DNA of 64,000 nt from Lichenicola sp964247755 (GTDB lineage Bacteria > Pseudomonadota > Alphaproteobacteria > Acetobacterales > Acetobacteraceae). The notes under the pieces are model-generated. The model saw only the letters and a program-made list of their open reading frames with translations, was not told where the DNA came from and did not search any database. Made by a program: the position numbers and the translations under genes. Where the stretch lies: the NCBI GenBank assembly GCA_964247755.1, contig CAXTVX010000005.1:59438-123437 (forward strand), in the 5' to 3' direction. Shown piece after piece: positions 47,394-54,988 of the stretch (positions within the stretch are counted from its first letter, which is position 1; every line of letters starts with the position of its first letter).

Positions 47394-47420
47394 CCCGATC
47401 AGGCCACTTACCTGATCGGG
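47394..47420 (-). terminator. Terminator-like hairpin after the gene ending at 47428
   Basis: CCCGATCAGG (47394-47403) and CCTGATCGGG (47411-47420) form a perfect 10-bp stem with a 7-nt loop, 7 bp past the stop of the minus-strand gene. The flanks AGCATCCTCACCCG and CGGGATCTGCTC match the hairpin at 10442-10470. No T-run. Confidence 0.6.
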
Positions 47421-47427
47421 ATCTGCT

Positions 47428-48906
47428 CTAGATGATGTCCACGGTGAGCGTGACGGCAAACCGGCTGAAGAAGGGGATGCCGAACCACATCCCCCCGTCA
47501 CCGGCAACCGGGCCGTGCTGGTAGTAGAACTCCGGAACCTCGCCATCGATGGCGTGGCAGGACGGCGTGCGATGGTAGCCCCGGGCGTCCTGGATCACCA
47601 CGTTCCCGCTGATCCGGTCGCGCATGTCGCGCGTCGCCGACACGCAGCGCAGCCGGAACACCCGGCTGCCCGGCGCCGCCAGGGTCTGCAGATACAGGTA
47701 GCCTTCCAGCACGGAGTCGGCGTCGGCAGCTCCCTCCGGCAGCGACGCGCTGAACACGATCGTCGTGCTGTCCGCCTCGCTGATCTCCAGGCTCAGCCGC
47801 ACGTCGTGCCGGGTGTTCTCGGTGTAGAGGTAGACGGGCTTCAGGTCCCGTCCGGGCTCCGGCTCGATCGGCAGCGTGATCATGTCGCGGCGCATCGCCA
47901 CCGTCCGGGTCAGCGCCACCTGGCGCCGGTCGGGCTCGGTCGCCCCGGTCCACCAGCCGGCCGTCATCGGCCCGAAGGCCTCGCGTTCGGCCATCACGCG
48001 CGCCACCTGCTCCAGGATCATCCTGTGCGTGAACCGGGTGGCTGCCGGTTCGGTCCGGAGGTCTTCCGACACCTGTCCCAGCAAGTCCTGGATCCAGCCG
48101 GTCGAGACCGCCGCGGTGGCAGGGTCGTTCGGATCGCGGTCGAACCATTTGAGGATGCAGATCTCGTCCGGGAACAGGCGGGGCATGTCCAGGATGTCGG
48201 CGAGGAGGACCTTGCCCTGGTACGACCTGGCCCAGAAGATGTGGCAGATATAGGCGAAGTGGCCGGAGCCGAACTGCTTGATCAGGGTTGCGGGGAGGAT
48301 CTCCTCCATCGGGAACTCCTGGTCCGGCTCGGTCGTCGCGCCGAGCTCGAGGATCTGCCCGGACCGCTCGTGCAGCACCGCCCAGTCGCCTCGCGCAGCC
48401 AGCAGCCCCTCGATCTGGTTCTGCGACACGTGGGTCAGGCCCCACCGCTCCTTGAGGAAGGCGATGAAGCGCGGGTTGCGCCTGACCTTCACCCACCACC
48501 ACACCTCCATCAGGTCGTCGAGGTCGTTGGAGGTGGTGACGGGCTTCACCTTCAGCTTCTCCAGCGCCGCCTGGAGGTTGAAGGGCCGGGCGAACAGGCT
48601 GTTGGAGGCGAGCGGACAGAAGAAGTCGAACCCGCCGACGGTCCGGCTCGCGTGCTCGAAGGACTCCAGGTGGCCGGACAGCAGGGTGTGGCCGAACTTC
48701 CGGCGCTTCACCTCCCCGGAGAACACCAGCACCCGCTCGCTTTCCTCCGCCAGCCGGCAGGGGATCGTCCGGCCGGAGGGCAGGTTGATGACCAGCACCG
48801 TGCCGTCGCCGGTGTTGTCGAGGAAGTTCCGGACATAGGTCGTCAGGAAGGCGTCGCTCTCGTTGAAGAGCGCGGAAAACACCACGGTCGGGGCAGCACG
48901 ATCCAT
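47428..48906 (-). CDS. Unknown protein of the polysaccharide cluster, possibly glycosyltransferase-like
   Basis: 492 residues, soluble, no signal peptide. The N-terminal part (TVVFSALFNESDAFLTTYVRNFL ... GGFDFFCPLASNSLFARPFN, about residues 7-115) and FGSGHFAYICHIFWARSYQGK, which I place near 230, resemble the layout of core-2/I-branching glycosyltransferases such as the gene upstream, but I could not match a family. The last third is beta-rich. The ATG at 48906 is used; GTG codons slightly upstream are possible. It ends at a strong hairpin and follows the GT14 gene after 65 bp. Confidence 0.75.
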   Translation of the reverse strand: MDRAAPTVVFSALFNESDAFLTTYVRNFLDNTGDGTVLVINLPSGRTIPCRLAEESERVLVFSGEVKRRKFGHTLLSGHLESFEHASRTVGGFDFFCPLASNSLFARPFNLQAALEKLKVKPVTTSNDLDDLMEVWWWVKVRRNPRFIAFLKERWGLTHVSQNQIEGLLAARGDWAVLHERSGQILELGATTEPDQEFPMEEILPATLIKQFGSGHFAYICHIFWARSYQGKVLLADILDMPRLFPDEICILKWFDRDPNDPATAAVSTGWIQDLLGQVSEDLRTEPAATRFTHRMILEQVARVMAEREAFGPMTAGWWTGATEPDRRQVALTRTVAMRRDMITLPIEPEPGRDLKPVYLYTENTRHDVRLSLEISEADSTTIVFSASLPEGAADADSVLEGYLYLQTLAAPGSRVFRLRCVSATRDMRDRISGNVVIQDARGYHRTPSCHAIDGEVPEFYYQHGPVAGDGGMWFGIPFFSRFAVTLTVDII

Positions 48907-48971
48907 CACATCCACGTCCCGCTCAAGCCCCGTCACAGCGTCGCGGCCGACAGATAGCAGGTAGGTCGCGA

Positions 48972-49835
48972 CTACAGGAAGCGCGCCGTCAGCCCGTCGA
49001 GGATCGCGATGCTGTGCGAGCCGACCTTGCGCACGAAGCAGTAGTCGCGCGGGATCACGTCGAGCTCGTCCATCTGCCGGAACACGTACGGCCTGGGATC
49101 CTTCGACCATTCCACGTAGACGATGCCCTGCCGGACGCTCGAGCGGTCGACCAGGTTGCCCACCACGGTCTGGAACAGGATCTCGTCCGGCACCGCCGAG
49201 TACTTGAACGAGGCGAACAGGTGCTCGTCGCGTTCCAGCGCTTCCAGCACGGTGGCCATGCTGGACGCGGTGAGCGACCACCATTGCGAGCCGTAGTAGA
49301 TGTCGGTCTGCTTCTTGCCGCGGTCCTTCAGCTGCTGGATCGCGGCCATCTCGGTCAGGAACCGGTCGTCGACGGTAGCGCTCTCGATCTGCCGGCCGAG
49401 CAGGGAGCTCACCGGATGGTCGAAATGGTAGAAGTTGGAGTAGCGGCTCATGAACGGATCGGCCGGCTCCAGCTTCCGGATCATGACCCGGTCGAGCTCC
49501 TCGCGCAGCACCTGCAGCAGCCGGTCCTGGGTCACGACCGGGAAGGTGTCGTCGGACACCAGGGTGAACCGGTCGTACTGCCCTTCCGCCATGGCTGCGA
49601 AGATCAGGGCGAGTTCCGCCTCGATCATGGAGAACCCGGCCCAGAAGATGTCGATCCGCCGGTAGATCAGGCGGCAGTGGCGGGCGGCGTCACCCAGGCG
49701 GGCCAGGTAGGATGCGGTGTCGGCCTTCTTGTCCAGGTGCACGAAGACGTCGAAACCGGCGGACTTGTAGAGCGGAATCGCGCGTCGCAGCACCTCGGGC
49801 TCGCGGTAGGCCAGAACCAGAAGAGCGAGACGCAT
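48972..49835 (-). CDS. GT14-family (core-2/I-branching type) glycosyltransferase
   Basis: 287 residues with the pattern of bacterial beta-1,6-N-acetylglucosaminyl- or xylosyltransferase-like GT14 enzymes: MRLALLVLAYREPEVLRRAI, VFVHLDKKAD, RRIDIFWAGFSMIEAELALI, FTLVSDDTFPV, YGSQWWSLT and VPDEILFQTVV. It probably adds a branch sugar to the surface polysaccharide. It lies between the pyruvyltransferase and the unknown gene. Donor and acceptor are not predictable. Confidence 0.85.
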   Translation of the reverse strand: MRLALLVLAYREPEVLRRAIPLYKSAGFDVFVHLDKKADTASYLARLGDAARHCRLIYRRIDIFWAGFSMIEAELALIFAAMAEGQYDRFTLVSDDTFPVVTQDRLLQVLREELDRVMIRKLEPADPFMSRYSNFYHFDHPVSSLLGRQIESATVDDRFLTEMAAIQQLKDRGKKQTDIYYGSQWWSLTASSMATVLEALERDEHLFASFKYSAVPDEILFQTVVGNLVDRSSVRQGIVYVEWSKDPRPYVFRQMDELDVIPRDYCFVRKVGSHSIAILDGLTARFL

Positions 49836-49900
49836 CGACCATTTTCCGCAGGCTTTGAACGTCCTAGCTTGCGGTCATCCGGTGGGTTGTCAAGCTGGCC

Positions 49901-50923
49901 TCATGTCGCCGCAACGAAATCCAGCATCTCCGGCTGCGTATACTTCCTGATGGAATGCAGATAGACTGTCCTGTTCTTTCCATATGAATTGTCATAGAAA
50001 GTACAGGGCTTCCCCAGCAGCGACGCGGCGATGCCGACATGCAACCGGTCGGTGAGGACGTGGCGCGACCGCCGGATCGCCTCGAAGAAGCACCAGACCG
50101 CCTTGTGCGAGTTCTCCGGCCAGGTGCCCAGCTCGAAGGTCCTGGAGATGTCTAGGTTGCCGTCCGGCACCCTCATGTCCGCGGCCTGCTCGCCGTCGGT
50201 GCGGAAGAACGGCCTGACGGTGTCCTGGTCCTCGGGATCGAACAGCTGTTCCGCACCCCTGACGAGCGAATCGAACAGGCCGGGCGCATCGGTATAGCAG
50301 GCGGTGTCCCGGTAGAACTGTTCGACGTCGATATGGACCGCCATGTCGTGGTCAAGATGGACCTCCGTGGTGGCGGCGTGGCGCTGCACGTGGATGTAGC
50401 TTTCCGGATCGCGGCAGAAGATGGTCACCCGCCCGTCCATCCGCGCCAGCAGGTCCTCGTTGCCGCGTATGGTGTGCGGCAAGATCACCAGGCGGCTGCA
50501 GCGCTCCAGCAGCCCGCCGTCGAGCAGGGCGTCGCGCAGCTCGCGGTAGAGCGGGGTCAGGTTGGCGCCGCCGCCCAGCATGACCGTGCGCCCGGTGACG
50601 TCGTCCTGCAGGTTGATCGGCCTGAAGGTGACGCCGGCCCGGGCAAGCGCCTGGTAGACGCCGACCTGGATCACGCAGTCGCCGCCGTTGCCCGGCGTCG
50701 GGTAGTACAGCACCTCCTCCCCGCGCAGGGTCTGGAGGAAGGAGGCCAGGGCGGTGGTCAGGCGGGCGCGTTCGGGCGCGATCGAGGACGGCGGTCCGGC
50801 CTCGGCAGGACCCTCGCGACGTACCTTGAGGGCCCTGGTCGCGATCGGGAAATGCCGGTCGAGGTCCTGGGCCGTTTCCGGGCCGTAGTCTTCTGCCAGG
50901 CGGGAAAGATGGGTGACGGACAC
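49901..50923 (-). CDS. Polysaccharide pyruvyltransferase family protein
   Basis: Family members transfer pyruvate from phosphoenolpyruvate onto sugars of exopolysaccharides (CsaB, ExoV, GumL type). The 340-residue product shows LYYPTPGNGGDCVIQVGVYQAL, VMLGGGANLTPLYRE, ILPHTIRGNE, IFCRDPESY and the C-terminal HVLTDRLHVGIAASLLGKPC with YLHSI. The GTG at 50923 has CGGAG at good distance; a TTG at 50962 is the alternative. It is the first gene after an AT-rich promoter-like gap. Pyruvate ketals would add negative charge to the polymer. Confidence 0.85.
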   Translation of the reverse strand: MSVTHLSRLAEDYGPETAQDLDRHFPIATRALKVRREGPAEAGPPSSIAPERARLTTALASFLQTLRGEEVLYYPTPGNGGDCVIQVGVYQALARAGVTFRPINLQDDVTGRTVMLGGGANLTPLYRELRDALLDGGLLERCSRLVILPHTIRGNEDLLARMDGRVTIFCRDPESYIHVQRHAATTEVHLDHDMAVHIDVEQFYRDTACYTDAPGLFDSLVRGAEQLFDPEDQDTVRPFFRTDGEQAADMRVPDGNLDISRTFELGTWPENSHKAVWCFFEAIRRSRHVLTDRLHVGIAASLLGKPCTFYDNSYGKNRTVYLHSIRKYTQPEMLDFVAAT

Positions 50924-50991
50924 AGGCAAGCTCCGGAACCGGTCGGTTGAACGTGCTTCCAACGTAATGAGCTCGGTGCCCTATTTTTGCA

Positions 50992-51031
50992 AGAATTTAA
51001 TTCTATATTAACGCCTCGTCGGGTGACGCAA
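50992..51031 (-). promoter_or_regulatory. AT-rich promoter region with palindrome, upstream of the pyruvyltransferase
   Basis: On the minus strand TTGCGT (51031-51026) is followed by ATATAG/TATAGA (about 51008-51002) with a 17-18 nt spacer. A perfect palindrome AGAATTTAATTCT (50992-51004) overlaps the -10 and likely start. The stretch 50980-51010 is strikingly AT-rich for this genome. A likely regulated promoter. Confidence 0.5.
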
Positions 51032-51087
51032 ATCTCAGGATCCTTTCCGCCTCCCGAACGAGCCTGGGCACCGGGGTGCGGCCCGCC

Positions 51088-52116
51088 TCAGGCGATCCGC
51101 GCCCGCAGCAGATCGTGCACGTGGACCAGGCCGACAGGCCGGCGTTCCGCCACCACGAACATGCAGGTGATCCGCGCGTCGTTCATCTGCGCCAGCACGC
51201 GGGCGGCCAGGACGTCGGCGGCCACCGTCTGCGGGCGGCGCCCCATCACCTCCACGACCGGCCGGTCGCGGAAGCCGCTCTGGAACGCCCGGCGCACGTC
51301 GCCGTCGGTCAGCACGCCGACCAGGTCGCCGGCCCCGTCGACCACGCCGGCGATGCCGAAGCGCTTGGAGGTCATCTCCACGATCCCCTCCGACAGCGTG
51401 GCCGCCTCCGGCACGATCGGCATCTCCTCGCCCTTGTGCATCAGCCGGCCGACCATGGTCAGCCGCGCGCCGAGCTTGCCGCCGGGATGGTACCGGTTGA
51501 AGTCGGTGGCGGTGAAGCCGCGCCGCTCCAGCAGCAGCACCGCCAGGGCGTCGCCGACCGCCAGCTGCATGGTGGTCGAGGTGGTGGGGGCGAGGCCGTT
51601 CGGGCAGGCCTCCTGCGCGTCGGGCAGGAACAGGCCGACATCGGCGGTCCGTCCCAGCGCGCTGTCCGGGCGGGCGGTGACGGCGACCAGCGGCATGCCG
51701 AAGCGGCGGGTGTACTCCACGATGTCGGCCAGCTCGGGGGTCTCGCCGGACCAGGACATCGCCAGCACCACGTCGCCGTCGCGCAGCGCGCCGAGGTCGC
51801 CGTGGCTGGCCTCGGCCGGATGGATGTAGTGGCTGGGCGTGCCGGTGGAGGCCAGCGTCGCCGCCACCTTCTTGCCGACATGGCCGGACTTGCCCATGCC
51901 GGTGACGACCACGCTGCCGCCGCTGCGTTCGATCAGGTCGGCCGCCTGCGCGAACGCCGCCGCGAGCCCGCCCGCCAGGGCGTGCCGGATCGACTGGAGG
52001 CCGCCGCGCTCGATCTCGATGGTCCGGGCGACGCTTTCGGCAGCGGCGGCCACGGCGCCCGGGTCGCCATGCTGCGGCCGGCCGGCGGCCAGCGGCGCGG
52101 GAGCGGGCGCCATCAT
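51088..52116 (-). CDS. kdsD: D-arabinose 5-phosphate isomerase
   Basis: Converts D-ribulose 5-phosphate to D-arabinose 5-phosphate, the entry step of Kdo synthesis. The 342-residue product has a SIS domain (VVVTGMGKSGHVGKKVAATLASTGTP region, about residues 68-95, with SHYIHPAEASHGDLGA and AMSWSGETPEL) and two CBS domains (about 215-340). It is the last gene of kdsA-kdsB-kdsD, overlapping kdsB by 4 nt. Capsule-type paralogues (KpsF/GutQ) are equally similar in motif. Confidence 0.93.
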   Translation of the reverse strand: MMAPAPAPLAAGRPQHGDPGAVAAAAESVARTIEIERGGLQSIRHALAGGLAAAFAQAADLIERSGGSVVVTGMGKSGHVGKKVAATLASTGTPSHYIHPAEASHGDLGALRDGDVVLAMSWSGETPELADIVEYTRRFGMPLVAVTARPDSALGRTADVGLFLPDAQEACPNGLAPTTSTTMQLAVGDALAVLLLERRGFTATDFNRYHPGGKLGARLTMVGRLMHKGEEMPIVPEAATLSEGIVEMTSKRFGIAGVVDGAGDLVGVLTDGDVRRAFQSGFRDRPVVEVMGRRPQTVAADVLAARVLAQMNDARITCMFVVAERRPVGLVHVHDLLRARIA

Positions 52117-52841
52117 CCGCCGCCCATCAGCAGGCGCGCACGGAGCAGGTCGTCCGGCGTGTCGACACCGAGCGGCACGTCGTCCACCAGCATCGCGTCG
52201 ATCCGCATCCCCGCCTCCAGCGCACGCAGCTGTTCCAGGCGCTCGCGCCGTTCCAGTACCGATGGCGGCAGCGCCACGAAGCGCTCGAACGCCGCCCGTC
52301 GCCAGGCGTACAGGCCGATGTGGTGGTACAGCGGGCCCTCGCCCCAGGGCGCCGGGGCACGGGTGAAGTAGAGGGCGCGGAAGCGGCCGTTCCCGAGCGG
52401 GCTGCCGACCATCTTGACCACGCTGTCGGCCGCCGCCTCCTGCGCCGTGGCGGGTGCCACCGCGGTTCCCACCGCCACCGCCGCATCGTCGAGCAGGAGG
52501 GCGGCGGCGCGGGCCACCTGCGGCGCCACCGTCGGCAGATCGCCCTGCAGGTTGACCACCACGTCATGCCGGCGGTCCGGGTCCACCAGCAAGAGCGCCT
52601 CGGCGATCCGGTCGGTGCCGGACGGGTGGTCGGAGCGGGTCAGCACCGCCTGCCCGCCCGCTCCCCGCACCGCCTCGGCGATCCGGACGTGGTCGGTCGC
52701 CACCAGCACCGGGCCGAGCCCGGTCTCCATGGCGCGGCGCCAGACCTGCACCACCATCGGCAGGCCCGCGATCGATGCCAGCGGCTTGTCCGGCAGGCGG
52801 GTCGAGCCGAGCCTGGCCGGGACGACGACGATCGGGTTCAT
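52113..52841 (-). CDS. kdsB: CMP-Kdo synthetase (3-deoxy-manno-octulosonate cytidylyltransferase)
   Basis: Activates Kdo with CTP to CMP-Kdo for transfer to lipid A or capsule. 242 residues with VVVPARLGSTRLPDKPLA at the N-terminus, VLTRSDHPSGTDRIAEA, VVNLQGDLP and HHIGLYAWRRAAFERF. It lies between kdsA (27 bp gap) and kdsD (4-nt overlap). Confidence 0.95.
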   Translation of the reverse strand: MNPIVVVPARLGSTRLPDKPLASIAGLPMVVQVWRRAMETGLGPVLVATDHVRIAEAVRGAGGQAVLTRSDHPSGTDRIAEALLLVDPDRRHDVVVNLQGDLPTVAPQVARAAALLLDDAAVAVGTAVAPATAQEAAADSVVKMVGSPLGNGRFRALYFTRAPAPWGEGPLYHHIGLYAWRRAAFERFVALPPSVLERRERLEQLRALEAGMRIDAMLVDDVPLGVDTPDDLLRARLLMGGG

Positions 52842-52868
52842 CGAGCCGGGCCCGCCGCGCCGGCTGCC

Positions 52869-53753
52869 TCAGCCCGCCGCATCCGGCCGCCCTGCGTCCG
52901 GCAGGGACTTGGTAAGACGGTCGTAGCGCAGCAGGCTGGCGACCAGGGGCTCGAAGTCGCGTAGCGCGATCATGTTCGGGCCGTCGGACGGCGCGTGGTC
53001 CGGATCCGGATGGGTCTCGATGAACACGCCCGCCACCCCCACCGCGACCGCGGCGCGGGCCAGCACCGGCACGAACTCGCGCTGTCCGCCGGAGCGGCTG
53101 CCCTGGCCGCCGGGCTGCTGCACCGAATGGGTGGCGTCGAAGATCACCGGCGCGCCGAAGCCCGCCATCACCGGCAGGCCGCGGAAGTCGGACACCAGGG
53201 TGTTGTAGCCGAACGAGGTGCCGCGCTCGGTCGCCAGCACGTTCGGGTTGCCGGCGCCGGTCACCTTGTCCAGCACGTTGCCCATGTCGGAGGGCGCCAG
53301 GAACTGGCCCTTCTTGACGTTGACCACGCGTCCGGTCTCGGCTGCCGCAACCAGGAGGTCGGTCTGCCGACACAGGAAGGCCGGGATCTGCAGCACGTCG
53401 ACCACCTCGGCCGCCACGGCGCAGTGCGCGCGCTCGTGCACGTCCGTCAGCACCGGCAGGGACAAGGCGTCGCGTATCTCGGCGAAGATCTCGATCGCCC
53501 GGTCGAGCCCGACGCCGCGCGGGCCGGACCGGCTGGTGCGGTTCGCCTTGTCGTAGGAGCTCTTGAACACCAGGCCGACCCCGAGCCGGCGGGCGATCTC
53601 GCGCAGCGCCGTGGCGCACTCGAAGGCGTGGTCCCGGCTTTCGATCTGGCAGGGGCCGGCGATGAGGGACAACGGCAGGGCGTTGCCGAACAGCACATCG
53701 CCCACCGCCACAACCGGGTTCGGCGCGTTCTCCAACAGGACCGGATCTCCCAA
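52869..53753 (-). CDS. kdsA: 3-deoxy-D-manno-octulosonate 8-phosphate synthase
   Basis: Condenses arabinose 5-phosphate with PEP to Kdo 8-phosphate. 294 residues; LIAGPCQIESRDHAFECA near residue 30, FKSSYDKANRTS, VLTDVHE, FLCRQTDLLVAAAETG and VIFDATHSVQQPGGQG are the family blocks. The cysteine in AGPCQIES, where the metal-free E. coli type has Asn, points to the metal-dependent class. It heads the kds genes, 39 bp after the GW-module gene. Confidence 0.95.
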   Translation of the reverse strand: MGDPVLLENAPNPVVAVGDVLFGNALPLSLIAGPCQIESRDHAFECATALREIARRLGVGLVFKSSYDKANRTSRSGPRGVGLDRAIEIFAEIRDALSLPVLTDVHERAHCAVAAEVVDVLQIPAFLCRQTDLLVAAAETGRVVNVKKGQFLAPSDMGNVLDKVTGAGNPNVLATERGTSFGYNTLVSDFRGLPVMAGFGAPVIFDATHSVQQPGGQGSRSGGQREFVPVLARAAVAVGVAGVFIETHPDPDHAPSDGPNMIALRDFEPLVASLLRYDRLTKSLPDAGRPDAAG

Positions 53754-53792
53754 GGCAAAGCCCGTCCGGCCGCGGGGACGGACGGCGCGATC

Positions 53793-54908
53793 CTACACCC
53801 GGATCCGCGCGCCCGATACGTGCCCGACCTCGGACCAGCTGCCGTCGCCGGTCAGGAAGCGGGTGGGCGTGACCCGGCGCGGCGCCAGCACCGCGCGCAG
53901 CGCCGGCGCCTCCGGCTCCGCCACCACCCGGTGCACCAGGCCCGGGCTGAGGATGGCGATGTCCAGCGAGTCCAGCTCCAGGCTCTCGATCGACAGCCCG
54001 GCCTCGGCGGCGTAGCGGGCCAGCTCCGCCGCCCCGGCGCCGGTCCAGCGGGAGCGGCCGTCCGGGCCGAACTCCGCCATCTCGTGGCTGTCGCGCACGA
54101 TGTCGATCCGCACCGGACCGTCCGGGTTGCCGGCGTACAGCGCCACGCATTCCCCCGGCGACGGCAGCTCCTCCAGGCTGGACGCCTGGGCGAAGCCGGC
54201 GGTGCCGGACACCATGTCGAACCGGTAGATCACCGGATGGTCGTCGAACACCGCGCGCAGCAGCCGCACCACCGATTCGCGGAACAGCAGGCCGGCGATC
54301 CCGGTCAGGGCCGCACGCAGCCGGACTTCCTCCTCCGGACCGTGCGGGCCGGTGGCGACGTGGAAGTTGGCGATGTCCCGGCTGCCGACGCCGTTCGGCG
54401 CCAGGGCGTTGTGCAGCAGCACGTGGCCGTTGCGGATCAGCTCCTGCAGCGCCGGCTGCAGCTCGGCCGCGGACGCGCCGACCGCGATCCGGCCGGCGAG
54501 CAGCTGCGGCGCGTCCAGCCGGTCGGTCCACAGCCCGCCCAGCACCGAGCGGGAGCGTCCGGCGCCGGAATAGCCGACCAGCACGGCGTTGATCAGGTCG
54601 ATGTAGGCGGCGCTGCTGGACGGGATCGGCAGATGGAGGTCGACGTCGTTCGGCTTGATCGTCACGAACGGCAGGTAGGCGGGATCGATCGACCGGATGA
54701 AGCGGATCTCGAAGCCGCAGCGGCCGTCGCCGAGGCCGACCTGTTCCAGGTCGGGACGGTGCGCGTCGGCCACGCTCTCGCCGATCATGTCGTGGTGCAA
54801 AAAGGCGCGGACGATCGGCGGCGCAGTGTAGTCGCTGCCGTACAGCCAGCCCACCGCGCTGTCGCTGTCCAGCCTGTCGACCGCTCCCTTGATCATCACG
54901 CCGTTCAT
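53793..54908 (-). CDS. Unknown protein with N-terminal GW module
   Basis: 371 residues. The first 90 or so form the shared module (GAVDRLDSDSAVGWLYGSDY ... HRPDLEQVG ... CGFEIRFI). The rest is a soluble domain that I do not recognise: LQELIRNGHVLLHNALAPNGVGS, VIYRFDMVSGTAGFAQASSL, VRIDIVRDSHEMAEFGPDG. No signal peptide or membrane helix. GAGGA lies 5 nt before the ATG. It is upstream of kdsA in the same direction. A role in glycan handling is inferred only from context and the module. Confidence 0.72.
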   Translation of the reverse strand: MNGVMIKGAVDRLDSDSAVGWLYGSDYTAPPIVRAFLHHDMIGESVADAHRPDLEQVGLGDGRCGFEIRFIRSIDPAYLPFVTIKPNDVDLHLPIPSSSAAYIDLINAVLVGYSGAGRSRSVLGGLWTDRLDAPQLLAGRIAVGASAAELQPALQELIRNGHVLLHNALAPNGVGSRDIANFHVATGPHGPEEEVRLRAALTGIAGLLFRESVVRLLRAVFDDHPVIYRFDMVSGTAGFAQASSLEELPSPGECVALYAGNPDGPVRIDIVRDSHEMAEFGPDGRSRWTGAGAAELARYAAEAGLSIESLELDSLDIAILSPGLVHRVVAEPEAPALRAVLAPRRVTPTRFLTGDGSWSEVGHVSGARIRV

Positions 54909-54988
54909 CTCCGTTCCTCGTCGTTCCGCTGCGCATTGGTGCGCTGCATGATCACGGTAGCGAAACTAGAAGCACTGCCGCGGCCGGT

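Larger units (their letters stand above)
47071..47427. other. 357-bp noncoding gap within the polysaccharide region
   Basis: It holds a promoter-like pair with a perfect palindrome between -35 and -10 (47141-47168) and a 10-bp perfect hairpin near the end of the following gene (47394-47420). The middle (about 47170-47390) shows no convincing gene on either strand: short frames there lack ribosome sites and recognisable products. Confidence 0.6.

Noticed and set aside
48907..49284. N-terminal extension of the unknown gene to 49284
   Set aside because: The extension lies inside the GT14 gene in another frame and reads as shadow sequence.
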